DNA of 16,672 nt from Clostridiaceae bacterium UBA5444 (GCA_002426575.1 DIRE01000051.1:15568-32239); one strand, 5' to 3'; positions 1 to 7,327 are shown, counted from the first letter of the stretch. Notes: generated by a model from the letters alone, not told the origin. A program made the numbers and translations.

Positions 1-992
1 TTGCAGCAAAGGGAGCTATGCTTGATATAACAGATAAATTATCTTCATCAGATCATCCTGCTGCAGATGTATCCGACTATTTTGAAGCATCACTGCAGCC
101 GTTTAAAAAAGATGATAAATTATATGGATTACCATGGCTTGAACAACCTATTGTTCTCTATATAAATGAAGACTTATTTAAAAAAGCAGGAGTTCCTATT
201 CCAGATGACAGCTGGAATTGGGATAAATTTATGGATGCAGCTAAAAAGCTTACAATAGATGGCAATGGAAAGAATGCTGCAGAGAGCGGATTTAATGCAG
301 AAAGCGCTAAACAATGGGGATTTACTGTAAATGGCTGGCCACCAGCACAGATGTTTGTATGGCAAAATGGCGGCGATGTCATTGCTCCTGATTTTAGTAC
401 TTCGCCTATAGATTCTCCAGAGGCTATGGAAGCTTTTAAATTCTATGCTGATTTAATAAATGGACCAGTAGTACCAAAGCAGCAAATTATAAGAGATCGT
501 GGGTTTGACACAATGTTTAAAGACCAGCAAGTTGCAATGTTTATGGGAGGAGCTGCAGATAATCTTGAGAATCAGGTTAAATTCAAATGTAAAGTATGCG
601 AAGTACCAGCAGGTCCATCAGGACAGAAGGCAACTTTTGGAGATGTTCTTGGAATGGGTATAAATGCAAAGACAAAAAATCCTGATGCAGCTTTTGCAGC
701 ATTACTTGACTTAACTGATGCTATTCATCATTGGAAGGTTATGCCACCACGTAAGTCTCTAGCAACTATGGATGAAATGAATAAATTACATCCGGAAAGA
801 AGTGAGTCAATGCAAGCTATTATTAACTCACTAGAATATGCAAAACTATATAGATACTACGAAAACTATCCTGATTGGGATAATATATTCTGGACTCAAC
901 TTATGGATCCTATTGTAAACAATCATGGAGATCCTGAAAAGCTTATACCAGTTGTAAAACCACAATTAGACGAAAAATTAGTTAGAAAATAG
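1..992 (+). CDS. Sugar ABC transporter substrate-binding protein, 5'-truncated
   Basis: This is an extracellular solute-binding protein of the CUT1 (family 1) carbohydrate type, which captures oligosaccharide outside the membrane and delivers it to the two permeases that follow. The reading frame is open to the left window edge (first full codon at 3). The ATG at 18 is therefore very probably internal, although an AAAGGGAG stretch lies before it. Visible features are the GLPWLEQPIVLYINEDLFKK segment typical of lobe 1-2 crossover strands, a WNWDKFMDAAKKLT helix, and the late-domain aromatic stretch RYYENYPDWDNIFW. About 329 residues are seen; family members usually have about 420-450, so roughly 100, including the lipoprotein signal, are missing. 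The gene stands alone ahead of a strong hairpin and then the permease genes. Family assignment is firm; the ligand is inferred from the downstream mannoside enzymes. Confidence 0.9.
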   Translation, partial: AAKGAMLDITDKLSSSDHPAADVSDYFEASLQPFKKDDKLYGLPWLEQPIVLYINEDLFKKAGVPIPDDSWNWDKFMDAAKKLTIDGNGKNAAESGFNAESAKQWGFTVNGWPPAQMFVWQNGGDVIAPDFSTSPIDSPEAMEAFKFYADLINGPVVPKQQIIRDRGFDTMFKDQQVAMFMGGAADNLENQVKFKCKVCEVPAGPSGQKATFGDVLGMGINAKTKNPDAAFAALLDLTDAIHHWKVMPPRKSLATMDEMNKLHPERSESMQAIINSLEYAKLYRYYENYPDWDNIFWTQLMDPIVNNHGDPEKLIPVVKPQLDEKLVRK

Positions 993-1045
993 ACGAAAGT
1001 CTATTAATATAAAAGAGGCTTAAATGCCTCTTTTATATTAATAGA
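990..1045 (+). terminator. Intercistronic hairpin after binding-protein gene (attenuator / mRNA stabiliser)
   Basis: A perfect 19-bp stem (1001-1019 with 1026-1044, loop TTAAAT) lies between the binding-protein and permease genes, extendable by the pair 1000/1045. It is preceded by a small overlapping hairpin TAGAC-GAAA-GTCTA (990-1003) with a GNRA loop, which cannot form fully at the same time. The descending arm contains TTTT but there is no long T-run after the stem, so it is more likely a partial terminator or a 3' stability element than a full stop. Such placement usually gives excess binding protein over permease. Confidence 0.75.
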
Positions 1046-1070
1046 TGATTAAAGAAAAGGAGATAGATCT

Positions 1071-2060
1071 ATGGAACGGTTTGCGGGAACTTTTGGGCGT
1101 TGGCTTATGACCCCGGTAATACTTGTATTAATAGCTATTGGTTTATATTACTTTCTAAGACATATTGGATGGAAACATCGGCAAGCCATGGGGTTTTCAC
1201 TGATTTCTCCATGGGTCATAGGCTTTTTAATTTTTACAGCATTTCCACTTGTATATTCTTTGTTTTTAAGTTTTACAGACTATAATTTATTTAATAAACC
1301 TAATTGGGTTGGACTAAGCAATTATAAATGGCTATTTACAAAAGATATAGAATTTTGGAAATCAGTAAAACTGACCCTTTCTTATGCGGCCATAACTTTA
1401 CCAATAGGTGTAATAGGGTCACTTTTGGTGGCAATGTTATTAAATAAAAAAATAAAGGGAGTAGGAATTTTTAGAACTATATATTACCTTCCTGCAGTAT
1501 TGCCTGAAGTAGCAGTAGCACTTCTTTGGAGATTGTTTTTTAACAGTGAATCTGGACTTTTAAATTATATGCTGCAGCCTATATTAAAATTGTTTAACCT
1601 AGGTAAACCAGATTGGTTTGGCGATGCAAGATTTGTTCTGCCTGCCTTTGCCATAATGAGTATATGGGGAATATTCGGAACCAATACAGTAGTATTTTTG
1701 GCAGCACTTCAAGGAGTACCTAGAAGCTTATATGAAGTGGCTGACCTAGATGGCGCTAGTGCATTTAAGAAGTTTTGGAATATTACAGTTCCACAGATTT
1801 CGCCTATAATATTACTTCAGATTATTATGGGAATGATTGGAGCCCTTCAGGTATTTACTGTTGCAATGTTTGTCCGTCCTACATCAGCTGCAGGGAAGTT
1901 CCTAAATCAGCTTATATATGAAAGAGGATTTACTCAACTTCATATGGGCGAGGCCTCAGCTATTGCATGGGTACTGTTTATTATAATTTTAGCACTTTCA
2001 CTGCTTGTATTTAAAACTACGCCTGCATGGGTTTACTATGAATCAGAAGGCATGAATTAG
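1071..2060 (+). CDS. Sugar ABC transporter permease, MalF/UgpA-like
   Basis: This is the first inner-membrane permease of the module 1 importer and pairs with the next gene to form the translocation channel. The start is fixed by AAAGGAG at 1056-1062. The protein has 329 residues with an extra N-terminal hydrophobic helix (about 13-28) before the usual first segment (about 42-68), then the periplasmic loop with NWVGLSNYKWLF. The EAA loop that contacts the ATPase is at residues 222-242 (EVADLDGASAFKKFWNITVP). The next gene starts 12 bases after the stop, so the two are translated from one mRNA. No ATP-binding subunit gene is in the window, which is common for Gram-positive CUT1 importers that share one ATPase. 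Beta-manno-oligosaccharide as cargo is inferred from the two enzymes downstream. Confidence 0.93.
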   Translation: MERFAGTFGRWLMTPVILVLIAIGLYYFLRHIGWKHRQAMGFSLISPWVIGFLIFTAFPLVYSLFLSFTDYNLFNKPNWVGLSNYKWLFTKDIEFWKSVKLTLSYAAITLPIGVIGSLLVAMLLNKKIKGVGIFRTIYYLPAVLPEVAVALLWRLFFNSESGLLNYMLQPILKLFNLGKPDWFGDARFVLPAFAIMSIWGIFGTNTVVFLAALQGVPRSLYEVADLDGASAFKKFWNITVPQISPIILLQIIMGMIGALQVFTVAMFVRPTSAAGKFLNQLIYERGFTQLHMGEASAIAWVLFIIILALSLLVFKTTPAWVYYESEGMN

Positions 2061-2071
2061 GAGGGATATAT

Positions 2072-2917
2072 ATGAAAAATAGCAAAGGAAAAATGATTGG
2101 AAAGATTATAACCTATATCATAGTTATAGGATTGGCAATTATAATACTAATTCCATTCTTCTGGATGATATCTACTGCGCTTAAATCTGATGCTGACATT
2201 TTTGCATGGCCTCCAGAGTGGATTCCGAGGCCGCCACAGTGGCATAATTTCGCAGATGCATGGAATGCAATGCCATTTTCAAAATATCTTTCTAATACAT
2301 TATTTATTGTAATATTAGGAATGACAGGTGAAATGATAAGTGAGACCCTGGTGGCATATGGATTTGCAAGGTTTGACTTTCCAGGAAAGAATGTTATATT
2401 TTTTATACTTTTAAGTACCATGATGCTGCCTTTTCACGTAACACTTATTCCTACATTTGTTATATGGAATAAGCTTGGATTAGTTAATAATTTTGATCCA
2501 TTAGTACTTAGATCATGGACTGCATGGGGACCTTTTTATATATTTTTGCTTCGCCAATTCTTTATGGGAATTCCTATAGAACTAGATGAAGCGGCTGAAA
2601 TAGATGGAGCATCGCCTCTCCAGACATTTTATCATATTTTACTTCCACAAATAAAACCAGCTTTATTGGCAATAGGCGTATTTACATTTAAAGGATATTG
2701 GAATGACTTTTTAGGACCAATGATATATCTTGGTGATGCTGAAAAATATACAATGAATATTGGTATGTATTTCTTTATGGGCGGTCCTAATGAACCTCCA
2801 AAGTGGAATTACCTTATGGCAATGTCTACAATAATTGCATTACCAATTATAATACTTTTCTTTGCAGCACAGAAGTATTTTATAGAGGGCGTAACCTTTT
2901 CTGGCCTTAAGGAATAA
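2072..2917 (+). CDS. Sugar ABC transporter permease, MalG-like
   Basis: Second permease of the module 1 importer, 281 residues. The ribosome binding site GGAGGG is directly downstream of the previous stop. It has an N-terminal membrane segment (about 12-35, ending in the typical PFFWMISTALK), several further hydrophobic segments, and an EAA loop at residues 173-193 (EAAEIDGASPLQTFYHILLP). The protein ends in YFIEGVTFSGLKE, the C-terminus usual for MalG-type subunits. It sits between the MalF-like gene and the first cytoplasmic enzyme, with 12-base spacers on both sides, which indicates one transcription unit. Confidence 0.94.
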   Translation: MKNSKGKMIGKIITYIIVIGLAIIILIPFFWMISTALKSDADIFAWPPEWIPRPPQWHNFADAWNAMPFSKYLSNTLFIVILGMTGEMISETLVAYGFARFDFPGKNVIFFILLSTMMLPFHVTLIPTFVIWNKLGLVNNFDPLVLRSWTAWGPFYIFLLRQFFMGIPIELDEAAEIDGASPLQTFYHILLPQIKPALLAIGVFTFKGYWNDFLGPMIYLGDAEKYTMNIGMYFFMGGPNEPPKWNYLMAMSTIIALPIIILFFAAQKYFIEGVTFSGLKE

Positions 2918-2929
2918 GGAGGGGAAAAA

Positions 2930-3856
2930 ATGAAGGCTAAATCATGTAAAGAATTACTAGATGCATATGAGTTAAAACCAAGAATAAAAAAAAGCAAGAA
3001 ACTTATATTTACTGGAGTTGGTGGGAAGGATGTTTACAATATAACAGCCCCTTTTGGGGATGATGGCAGTTTGGTAATAGCCGGCAGAGTTGAAGATAGG
3101 AATAGTGAAAACTCCAAGGTGAAGTTTTTTGTGGACAATAATGGGGTTTTAAGCCCCAAGAAAGGTGCAAGAGAGTTTGAACTTCAAGACCCTTTCGTTA
3201 CAAAAATTAATGGGGAGCTTATATTTGGCGGTGTATATATATATCCACATCCTGAGATTGAAGGAAGCCTTGGATATAAAACTGTTTTTTATAGGGGCAA
3301 CACAATAGAAACCTTAGAGAAATTTGCTGAAGGCCCTGAAATGATGAAAGATATAAGGCTTGCCAAACTACCTAATGGGGAAATACTTGTATTAACAAGG
3401 CCTCAAGGAGAGGTTGGCGGAAGAGGCAAAATAGGGTTTATTAAAATAAAATCTATTGATAATTTAAATGCAGATACAATAAATTCAGCTAAAATAATTG
3501 AAAATCAATTTGTTAATGAAGAATGGGGGGGAAGTAATGAAATTCACATACTAAATGACACTCTAGTTGGAGTTTTAGGTCACATTGCGTCATTTGATGA
3601 GTATGGGAATAGGCATTATTACCCAATGGCATATTCTTTTAATATAGATACTAATGAGGCTAGTGAAATCAAAATCATAGCTAAAAGAGGAGATTTACCT
3701 TCTGGCTCTGCTAAGAGGTCAGATCTTGCTGATGTGCTGTTTAGCGGAGGAATAATAAGAGAAAACAACGGAGAGGCTGAACTTTACGTGGGCGTCAGCG
3801 ATGCAGAAGCACATAAAATATTAATTGAAGATCCGTTTACTGAGTATGTAAAATAA
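2930..3856 (+). CDS. DUF1861 / MPT-1-like protein, probable beta-mannoside transferase-phosphorylase (GT108)
   Basis: A 308-residue cytoplasmic protein without signal peptide or membrane segment, started by AAGGAGGGG. The sequence fits the DUF1861 (MPT-1-like) family, a five-bladed beta-propeller related to GH130. From memory, Leishmania members of this family are dual mannosyltransferase-phosphorylases acting on beta-1,2-mannan and define CAZy family GT108. Notable conserved-looking stretches are AGRVEDR (51-57), LQDPFVTKINGELIFGG (85-101), MKDIRLAKLPNGEILVLTRP, EEWGGSNEIHIL, and the final ELYVGVSDAEAHKILIEDPF. Asp87 in LQDPF may occupy the position of the GH130 catalytic Asp; that is an inference. 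It lies between the importer and a GH130 phosphorylase, which supports a role in intracellular breakdown of imported beta-mannosides, perhaps the longer chains. Family call is good; exact reaction is not proven. Confidence 0.8.
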   Translation: MKAKSCKELLDAYELKPRIKKSKKLIFTGVGGKDVYNITAPFGDDGSLVIAGRVEDRNSENSKVKFFVDNNGVLSPKKGAREFELQDPFVTKINGELIFGGVYIYPHPEIEGSLGYKTVFYRGNTIETLEKFAEGPEMMKDIRLAKLPNGEILVLTRPQGEVGGRGKIGFIKIKSIDNLNADTINSAKIIENQFVNEEWGGSNEIHILNDTLVGVLGHIASFDEYGNRHYYPMAYSFNIDTNEASEIKIIAKRGDLPSGSAKRSDLADVLFSGGIIRENNGEAELYVGVSDAEAHKILIEDPFTEYVK

Positions 3857-3873
3857 ACAACTAGGAGGGGCAC

Positions 3874-4782
3874 ATGTTTAAACTTGAAAGATTAAGCGAT
3901 AAGCCAATATTATCGCCTATAAAGGATCATAATTGGGAAAAAGCAGCTGTATTTAATACGGCCGCATTATATGAAAATGGACTTATCCACCTTTTTTATA
4001 GGGCTTCAGATAATAGTTTTGTTTTAGATGGTGAAAAGCCTATGGAAAAAAACAAATTTGTATCATCTATAGGTCATGCTGTAAGCAAAGATGGTATAAA
4101 ATTTACACGTTCTTGCTCACCTATTATTATTGGAGAAACAGAGCAGGAAAAGTGGGGAGTTGAAGACCCTAGAATAACTAAAATAGATGATACCTATTAT
4201 ATGATGTATACAGGCTTTGGAGGACGAGAATGGGAAGACTTTAAAATTTGCATGGTATATTCAAAAGACCTTAAAAATTGGGAAGGTCATGATATTGTTT
4301 TTGATGAGTCAAACAAAGATGCGGCTTTTCTTCCTGAAAAGATAGATGGAAACTTTGTTGTATTCCATAGAAGGGTTCCAAACATATGGGTAAGTTATTC
4401 AAAAGACTTAAAATCATGGCCTGTTCATAAAACAATAATGGCACCGATTGAAGGCACATGGGATAGCAAAAAGATAGGTATTGCAGGCCCCCCCATAAAG
4501 AGAGAAGATGGATGGCTTCTTATATATCATGGAGTTGATGAAAATAATGTTTATAGATTGGGTGCCGCGCTTTTAGATATTAATGACCCATCAAAAGTAA
4601 TTGCAAGGCAAAAAGAACCCATACTTGAACCAGAGCTTGAATGGGAAAAAGTAGGCAATGTACCCAATGTTGTTTTTAGTTGTGGTGCTGTGGAATTTCA
4701 GGACAAGTATTATGTTTATTATGGAGCTGCAGACACATGTATAGGGGTAGCCACTATTGATAAGAATAAAGTAATATTTTAA
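3874..4782 (+). CDS. GH130 beta-mannoside phosphorylase, probable 1,2-beta-mannobiose phosphorylase
   Basis: Cytoplasmic GH130 enzyme of 302 residues, the usual size for short GH130 members, with ribosome binding site AGGAGGGG. These enzymes split beta-mannosides with inorganic phosphate, giving alpha-mannose-1-phosphate and saving ATP. The general acid is expected at Asp98 in GVEDPRI. Candidate phosphate-contacting residues are all present: Arg43 (LFYRAS), Arg166/Arg167 (FHRRVP), Lys199/Lys200 (WDSKKIGIAGPP) and His219 (IYHGVD). Their presence favours a phosphorylase over the hydrolase branch of GH130. The opening (FKLERLSDKPILSPI) and the stretch ARQKEPILEPELEWEK strongly recall the Thermoanaerobacter 1,2-beta-mannobiose phosphorylase as I remember it. 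It is the last gene of module 1 and is followed by a long hairpin and a terminator. Alternatives are beta-1,4-mannosyl-glucose or mannosyl-GlcNAc specificity. Confidence 0.88.
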   Translation: MFKLERLSDKPILSPIKDHNWEKAAVFNTAALYENGLIHLFYRASDNSFVLDGEKPMEKNKFVSSIGHAVSKDGIKFTRSCSPIIIGETEQEKWGVEDPRITKIDDTYYMMYTGFGGREWEDFKICMVYSKDLKNWEGHDIVFDESNKDAAFLPEKIDGNFVVFHRRVPNIWVSYSKDLKSWPVHKTIMAPIEGTWDSKKIGIAGPPIKREDGWLLIYHGVDENNVYRLGAALLDINDPSKVIARQKEPILEPELEWEKVGNVPNVVFSCGAVEFQDKYYVYYGAADTCIGVATIDKNKVIF

Positions 4783-4786
4783 AGCA

Positions 4787-4895
4787 AGGATATGTTGATT
4801 TACTGTAGCAGCGACTTAAATGCCTATTTTTATCAGCTTTACTTATTTTAAAAAAATAGGCATTTTGGAGCAGCGGAAGTCAATCAACATATCCT
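4787..4895 (+). repeat. 109-nt long imperfect inverted repeat / structured hairpin element
   Basis: The outer stem is perfect over 14 bp (4787-4800 AGGATATGTTGATT with 4882-4895), and an inner stem is perfect over 14 bp (4818-4831 with 4852-4865, AAATGCCTATTTTT). The 17 bases between the stems on each arm are the same length and pair in part, leaving symmetric mismatches that include an A/A inside GC-A-GC and a tandem G/A-A/G. Both arms carry AGCAGCG in the same orientation. The apical loop is about 20 nt. It begins 4 bases after the GH130 stop. It could be a 3'-end structure of the mRNA, a small non-autonomous mobile element, or a processed small RNA; the sequence does not decide. Confidence 0.75.
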
Positions 4896-4947
4896 GTTTA
4901 GAAATCAACAGTTACTTAAAACATAGCCAATAACATGGTAAATAGTT

Positions 4948-4995
4948 AAAAAGGAAAAAGTATTATTTAATTGATAGTACTTTTTCCTTTTTTAT
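4948..4995 (+). terminator. A/T-rich rho-independent terminator-like hairpin
   Basis: A perfect 15-bp stem (4948-4962 with 4978-4992, AAAAAGGAAAAAGTA) with a 15-nt loop. The descending arm ends in CCTTTTTT, so the T-run lies partly in the stem; the ascending A-run would give a T-run on the other strand too. It separates the end of module 1 from the promoter of the regulator gene. Confidence 0.7.
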
Positions 4996-5035
4996 TTAAC
5001 TAATCAGAATCTTTCAAAAAAGATGCGTTTTCGTG

Positions 5036-5064
5036 TTGACACTAACACTTTATGATACTATAAT
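5036..5064 (+). promoter_or_regulatory. Perfect-consensus sigma-A promoter for the LacI-type gene
   Basis: TTGACA at 5036-5041 and TATAAT at 5059-5064 are separated by exactly 17 bp. Transcription should begin near 5070-5072, a few bases before the palindromic operator, giving a leader of about 75 nt ahead of the ATG at 5148. Confidence 0.85.
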
Positions 5065-5077
5065 AATTATATAACAA

Positions 5078-5091
5078 TGAAACGGGTTTCA
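5078..5091. promoter_or_regulatory. Palindromic LacI-family operator, likely autoregulatory
   Basis: TGAAAC-GG-GTTTCA is a perfect 6-2-6 palindrome of the form bound by LacI/GalR-type regulators. It lies just downstream of the predicted start of transcription, where a bound repressor would block the polymerase. It shares TGAAA and GGTTTC with the site at 6208-6221. It departs from the CcpA cre consensus at two core positions, which favours the local regulator as its ligand. Confidence 0.7.
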
Positions 5092-5147
5092 AAGACAAAT
5101 CAAACACCTAAAATTAAACATTGACTGATGGTGGAGGGAAAAAAATT

Positions 5148-6182
5148 ATGGAAAAAAGAAATGTAACTGTTTATGATATAGCAAAGGAAGCAAATGTTTC
5201 TCCTGCCACTGTTTCGAGGGTATTAACGGGGAATGCACGTGTAAGTGAAGAAAAGAGAAAAAGTGTTGAAGAAATAATAGAAAAATACAATTTTCAGCCT
5301 AATGCAATAGCACGAAGCCTTTTTAAAAAGCAAACGAAAATTATAGGGTTTGTCTTACCTGATATAACGAATCCGTTTTTCTCAACAGTTTACCTTGGAA
5401 TAGAAAAGTATGCAGTAAATGCTGGCTATACAATGATGCTGTGTGACTCTATGAGCAGCCATGAATTAGAATTTACTCACCTTAGGACTTTAGCTGAAAA
5501 GCAGGTGGATGCTATAGTTTTTATGGGTGGCAGGGTAAATGAAGTAAAGACAAATCCCAAATATGCTGATGAGATGAATCAAATTTTAGCAAGAACACCT
5601 ATAGTAATAGTTAATGGTAAGATGACTGGTGTAGATTGCTATAAAATTGTTACAGATGAGGAAAAAGGAATAGCCCAACTAGTAGACTATTTAGTGTCCT
5701 TAGGGCATAGAGAAATAGGAATACTTGGTGGAACGTCTAATGTTACAGCTACAAAAATTAAGCATGAAGCATTTGCTAAAGCACTTTCGAAACATAAAAT
5801 AGAGGTAAATAAACGTTGGATTATAACTAAAGGCTTTTCTATGGAAAGTGGTTATGAATGTATGAGGAGATTACTTATGATGAAGGAAAGGCCAACAGCG
5901 GTACTTACAATAAGTGATTTTGTTGCCATAGGAGCTATAAGAGCAGCTAAAGAAGCAGGACTTAGGGTCCCTCAAGACATTTCAATAACAGGATTTGATG
6001 GAACATATATATCCGAAATTATAGATCCGCATCTAACCACGGTAAGCCAGAATTATAATGCCATAGGCAAAGCCATAATTGAAACCATTGATGAAATTGT
6101 AGATGGCAAAATGCCTCAAAAGGAGAAGATTATTGATACAAGCCTTATAGTAAGGGATTCATGTTGTGAAAGAACTACTTAG
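5148..6182 (+). CDS. LacI/GalR-family transcriptional regulator
   Basis: A 344-residue sugar-responsive DNA-binding repressor. An open frame runs back to a TTG at 5121, but GGAGGG at 5133-5138 sits 9 bases before the ATG at 5148, and the protein from that ATG starts in the standard way (MEKRNVTVYDIAKEANVS). The helix-turn-helix covers residues 6-28 (VTVYDIAKEANVSPATVSRV), followed by a hinge helix with NAIARSL (52-58). The effector domain begins at TKIIGFVLPDITNPFF and shows the periplasmic-binding-protein fold, including GREIGILGG-like SLGHREIGILGG and SITGFDG. The gene has its own strong promoter and lies between two sugar modules. It probably represses itself and module 2 through the paired TGAAA...GGTTTC sites; control of module 1 cannot be judged because its promoter is outside the window. 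Confidence 0.93.
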   Translation: MEKRNVTVYDIAKEANVSPATVSRVLTGNARVSEEKRKSVEEIIEKYNFQPNAIARSLFKKQTKIIGFVLPDITNPFFSTVYLGIEKYAVNAGYTMMLCDSMSSHELEFTHLRTLAEKQVDAIVFMGGRVNEVKTNPKYADEMNQILARTPIVIVNGKMTGVDCYKIVTDEEKGIAQLVDYLVSLGHREIGILGGTSNVTATKIKHEAFAKALSKHKIEVNKRWIITKGFSMESGYECMRRLLMMKERPTAVLTISDFVAIGAIRAAKEAGLRVPQDISITGFDGTYISEIIDPHLTTVSQNYNAIGKAIIETIDEIVDGKMPQKEKIIDTSLIVRDSCCERTT

Positions 6183-6196
6183 AAAGTATTTTTTTT
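6176..6196 (+). terminator. Weak terminator-like hairpin at the end of the regulator gene
   Basis: A 5-bp stem TACTT-AGA-AAGTA (6176-6188), overlapping the stop codon, is followed by eight T residues. The stem is short and nearly all A/T, so it would terminate poorly at best; readthrough from the regulator gene into module 2 is plausible. Confidence 0.3.
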
Positions 6197-6207
6197 AAAA
6201 CAATTGT

Positions 6208-6221
6208 TGAAAGCGGTTTCT
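6208..6221. promoter_or_regulatory. cre-like / LacI-family operator upstream of module 2
   Basis: TGAAAGCGGTTTCT matches the Gram-positive catabolite-responsive element (WTGNAARCGNWWWCAW) at all but one position and has the central CG typical of LacI-family sites. The half-sites also match the palindrome upstream of the regulator gene. It may be bound by CcpA, by the local regulator, or by both. No convincing -35/-10 pair was found around it. A lone TATAAT lies at 6277-6282 without a good -35. Confidence 0.65.
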
Positions 6222-6329
6222 TGATCTAATGGGCGAACGCTTGAATGAATGATGAAGCTTACAGGAGGTACAAAAATATAATGCCTTATAAAACATAATT
6301 TAAAATATGGCTGTAAAGATGTTAAGGAC

Positions 6330-6363
6330 AAGTTTTAAAAGTTATGAATAACAATTAAAACTT
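6330..6363 (+). other. Leader hairpin just upstream of the module 2 start
   Basis: The nested structure is AAGTTTTAA (6330-6338) paired with TTAAAACTT (6355-6363), a symmetric AA/AA internal step, then GTTA-TGAA-TAAC at the tip. It ends 8 bases before the GGGG of the ribosome binding site at 6372-6375. It is A/T rich and only moderately stable; it could affect translation or mRNA stability. Confidence 0.45.
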
Positions 6364-6382
6364 TAATGAAAGGGGAATATTG

Positions 6383-7327
6383 ATGAAGGCTAAGGCTAAA
6401 AAGAAAGATGGGTTTTTACATGAGCTATCTAAGAACAAAACTTTGTTCTTAATGATACTTCCAGTGCTAGTATATTTTTTCGTATTTTCCTATTTGCCAA
6501 TGGTTGGTGTGTATTATGCTTTTACTAATTTTAACTTTAAGGATGGACTGTTTGGAAGCCCATTTGTAGGACTTAAAAATTTTGAATTTTTATTTAGGGG
6601 CGGAAAAGATGCCATAATATGGTCCTTAACTAAAAATACTGTACTTTATAACCTGGCATTTATATTAATCGGGAATGTACTTCAAATTTTAGTAGCAATA
6701 ATATTAAGTGAGTTAACTAGTAAAATATTTAAAAAAGTATCACAGTCTATTATGTTTTTACCGTACTTTATATCCTACGTTATTATAGGTGTATTTATTT
6801 ACAACATATTCAATTACGAGGTTGGTTTAGCAAATGGAATGCTAAAGAGCCTAGGGAAGACACCAGTTGACTTCTATGGTAAGCCTGAAGTATGGAAGTA
6901 TATAATAGTTTCAGCTAACCTATGGAAGAATCTCGGGTATGGTGTTGTAATATACTTGGCGGCAATAACAAGCATAGACAAATCAGTTTACGAGGCCGCT
7001 GATATTGATGGCGCAAATATATGGAAAAGAATAAGATATATTACTTTGCCTCTTTTAAAACCAACATTTGTATTATTGTTGTTATTTAGCTTAGGGGGAA
7101 TATTAAAAGGACAGTTTGACTTGTTCTATCAGATAGTAGGAAGAAATGGTAATCTGTATGCTGCAACAGATATAATAGATACTTATGTATACCGTACACT
7201 AACTATAAACTTTGATGTAGGGCTTGGAACTGCAGCAGGATTGTATCAGTCTTTCTTTGGAATGATGATTGTGCTTACAGTAAACTTCATTGTGAAGAAA
7301 ATTGATCCAGATTATGCTTTATTCTAA
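6383..7327 (+). CDS. Sugar ABC transporter permease, LplB-like
   Basis: First permease of the module 2 importer, 314 residues from the ATG at 6383. A TTG directly before it is also in frame, but AAGGGG at 6370-6375 is better spaced for the ATG. The protein opens with a Lys-rich cytoplasmic tail and a first membrane segment (about 20-46, ending in SYLPMVGVYYAFTNFN, typical of the LplB/YtcP type), then further hydrophobic segments. The EAA loop is at residues 203-223 (YEAADIDGANIWKRIRYITLP). LplB-type systems import complex oligosaccharides such as those from plant or host glycans. It begins module 2 after a leader of about 200 bases; its stop precedes the ATG of the next permease by 16 bases. 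Confidence 0.93.
   Translation: MKAKAKKKDGFLHELSKNKTLFLMILPVLVYFFVFSYLPMVGVYYAFTNFNFKDGLFGSPFVGLKNFEFLFRGGKDAIIWSLTKNTVLYNLAFILIGNVLQILVAIILSELTSKIFKKVSQSIMFLPYFISYVIIGVFIYNIFNYEVGLANGMLKSLGKTPVDFYGKPEVWKYIIVSANLWKNLGYGVVIYLAAITSIDKSVYEAADIDGANIWKRIRYITLPLLKPTFVLLLLFSLGGILKGQFDLFYQIVGRNGNLYAATDIIDTYVYRTLTINFDVGLGTAAGLYQSFFGMMIVLTVNFIVKKIDPDYALF

Larger units (their letters stand above)
4783..5147 (+). other. 365-base intergenic control region between module 1 and the LacI-type gene
   Basis: No coding sequence is seen here. In order it holds a long imperfect hairpin (4787-4895), about 50 bases of unremarkable A/T-rich sequence, a terminator-like hairpin (4948-4995), a consensus promoter (5036-5064), a palindromic operator (5078-5091) and the ribosome binding site of the regulator gene (5133-5138). 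Each is listed separately where supported. Confidence 0.85.

Noticed and set aside
18..20. ATG at 18 with an AAAGGGAG stretch as the start of the binding protein
   Set aside because: The frame is open to the window edge, and the protein from this Met would lack the signal peptide and most of lobe 1, so the Met is internal.
5121..5147. TTG at 5121 as the start of the LacI-type regulator
   Set aside because: The ribosome binding site lies inside this extension, and the family N-terminus begins at the ATG at 5148.
4783..5147. Riboswitch or T-box in the largest intergenic gap
   Set aside because: No known riboswitch core or T-box motif is recognisable, and the long hairpin lies after a gene rather than before one.
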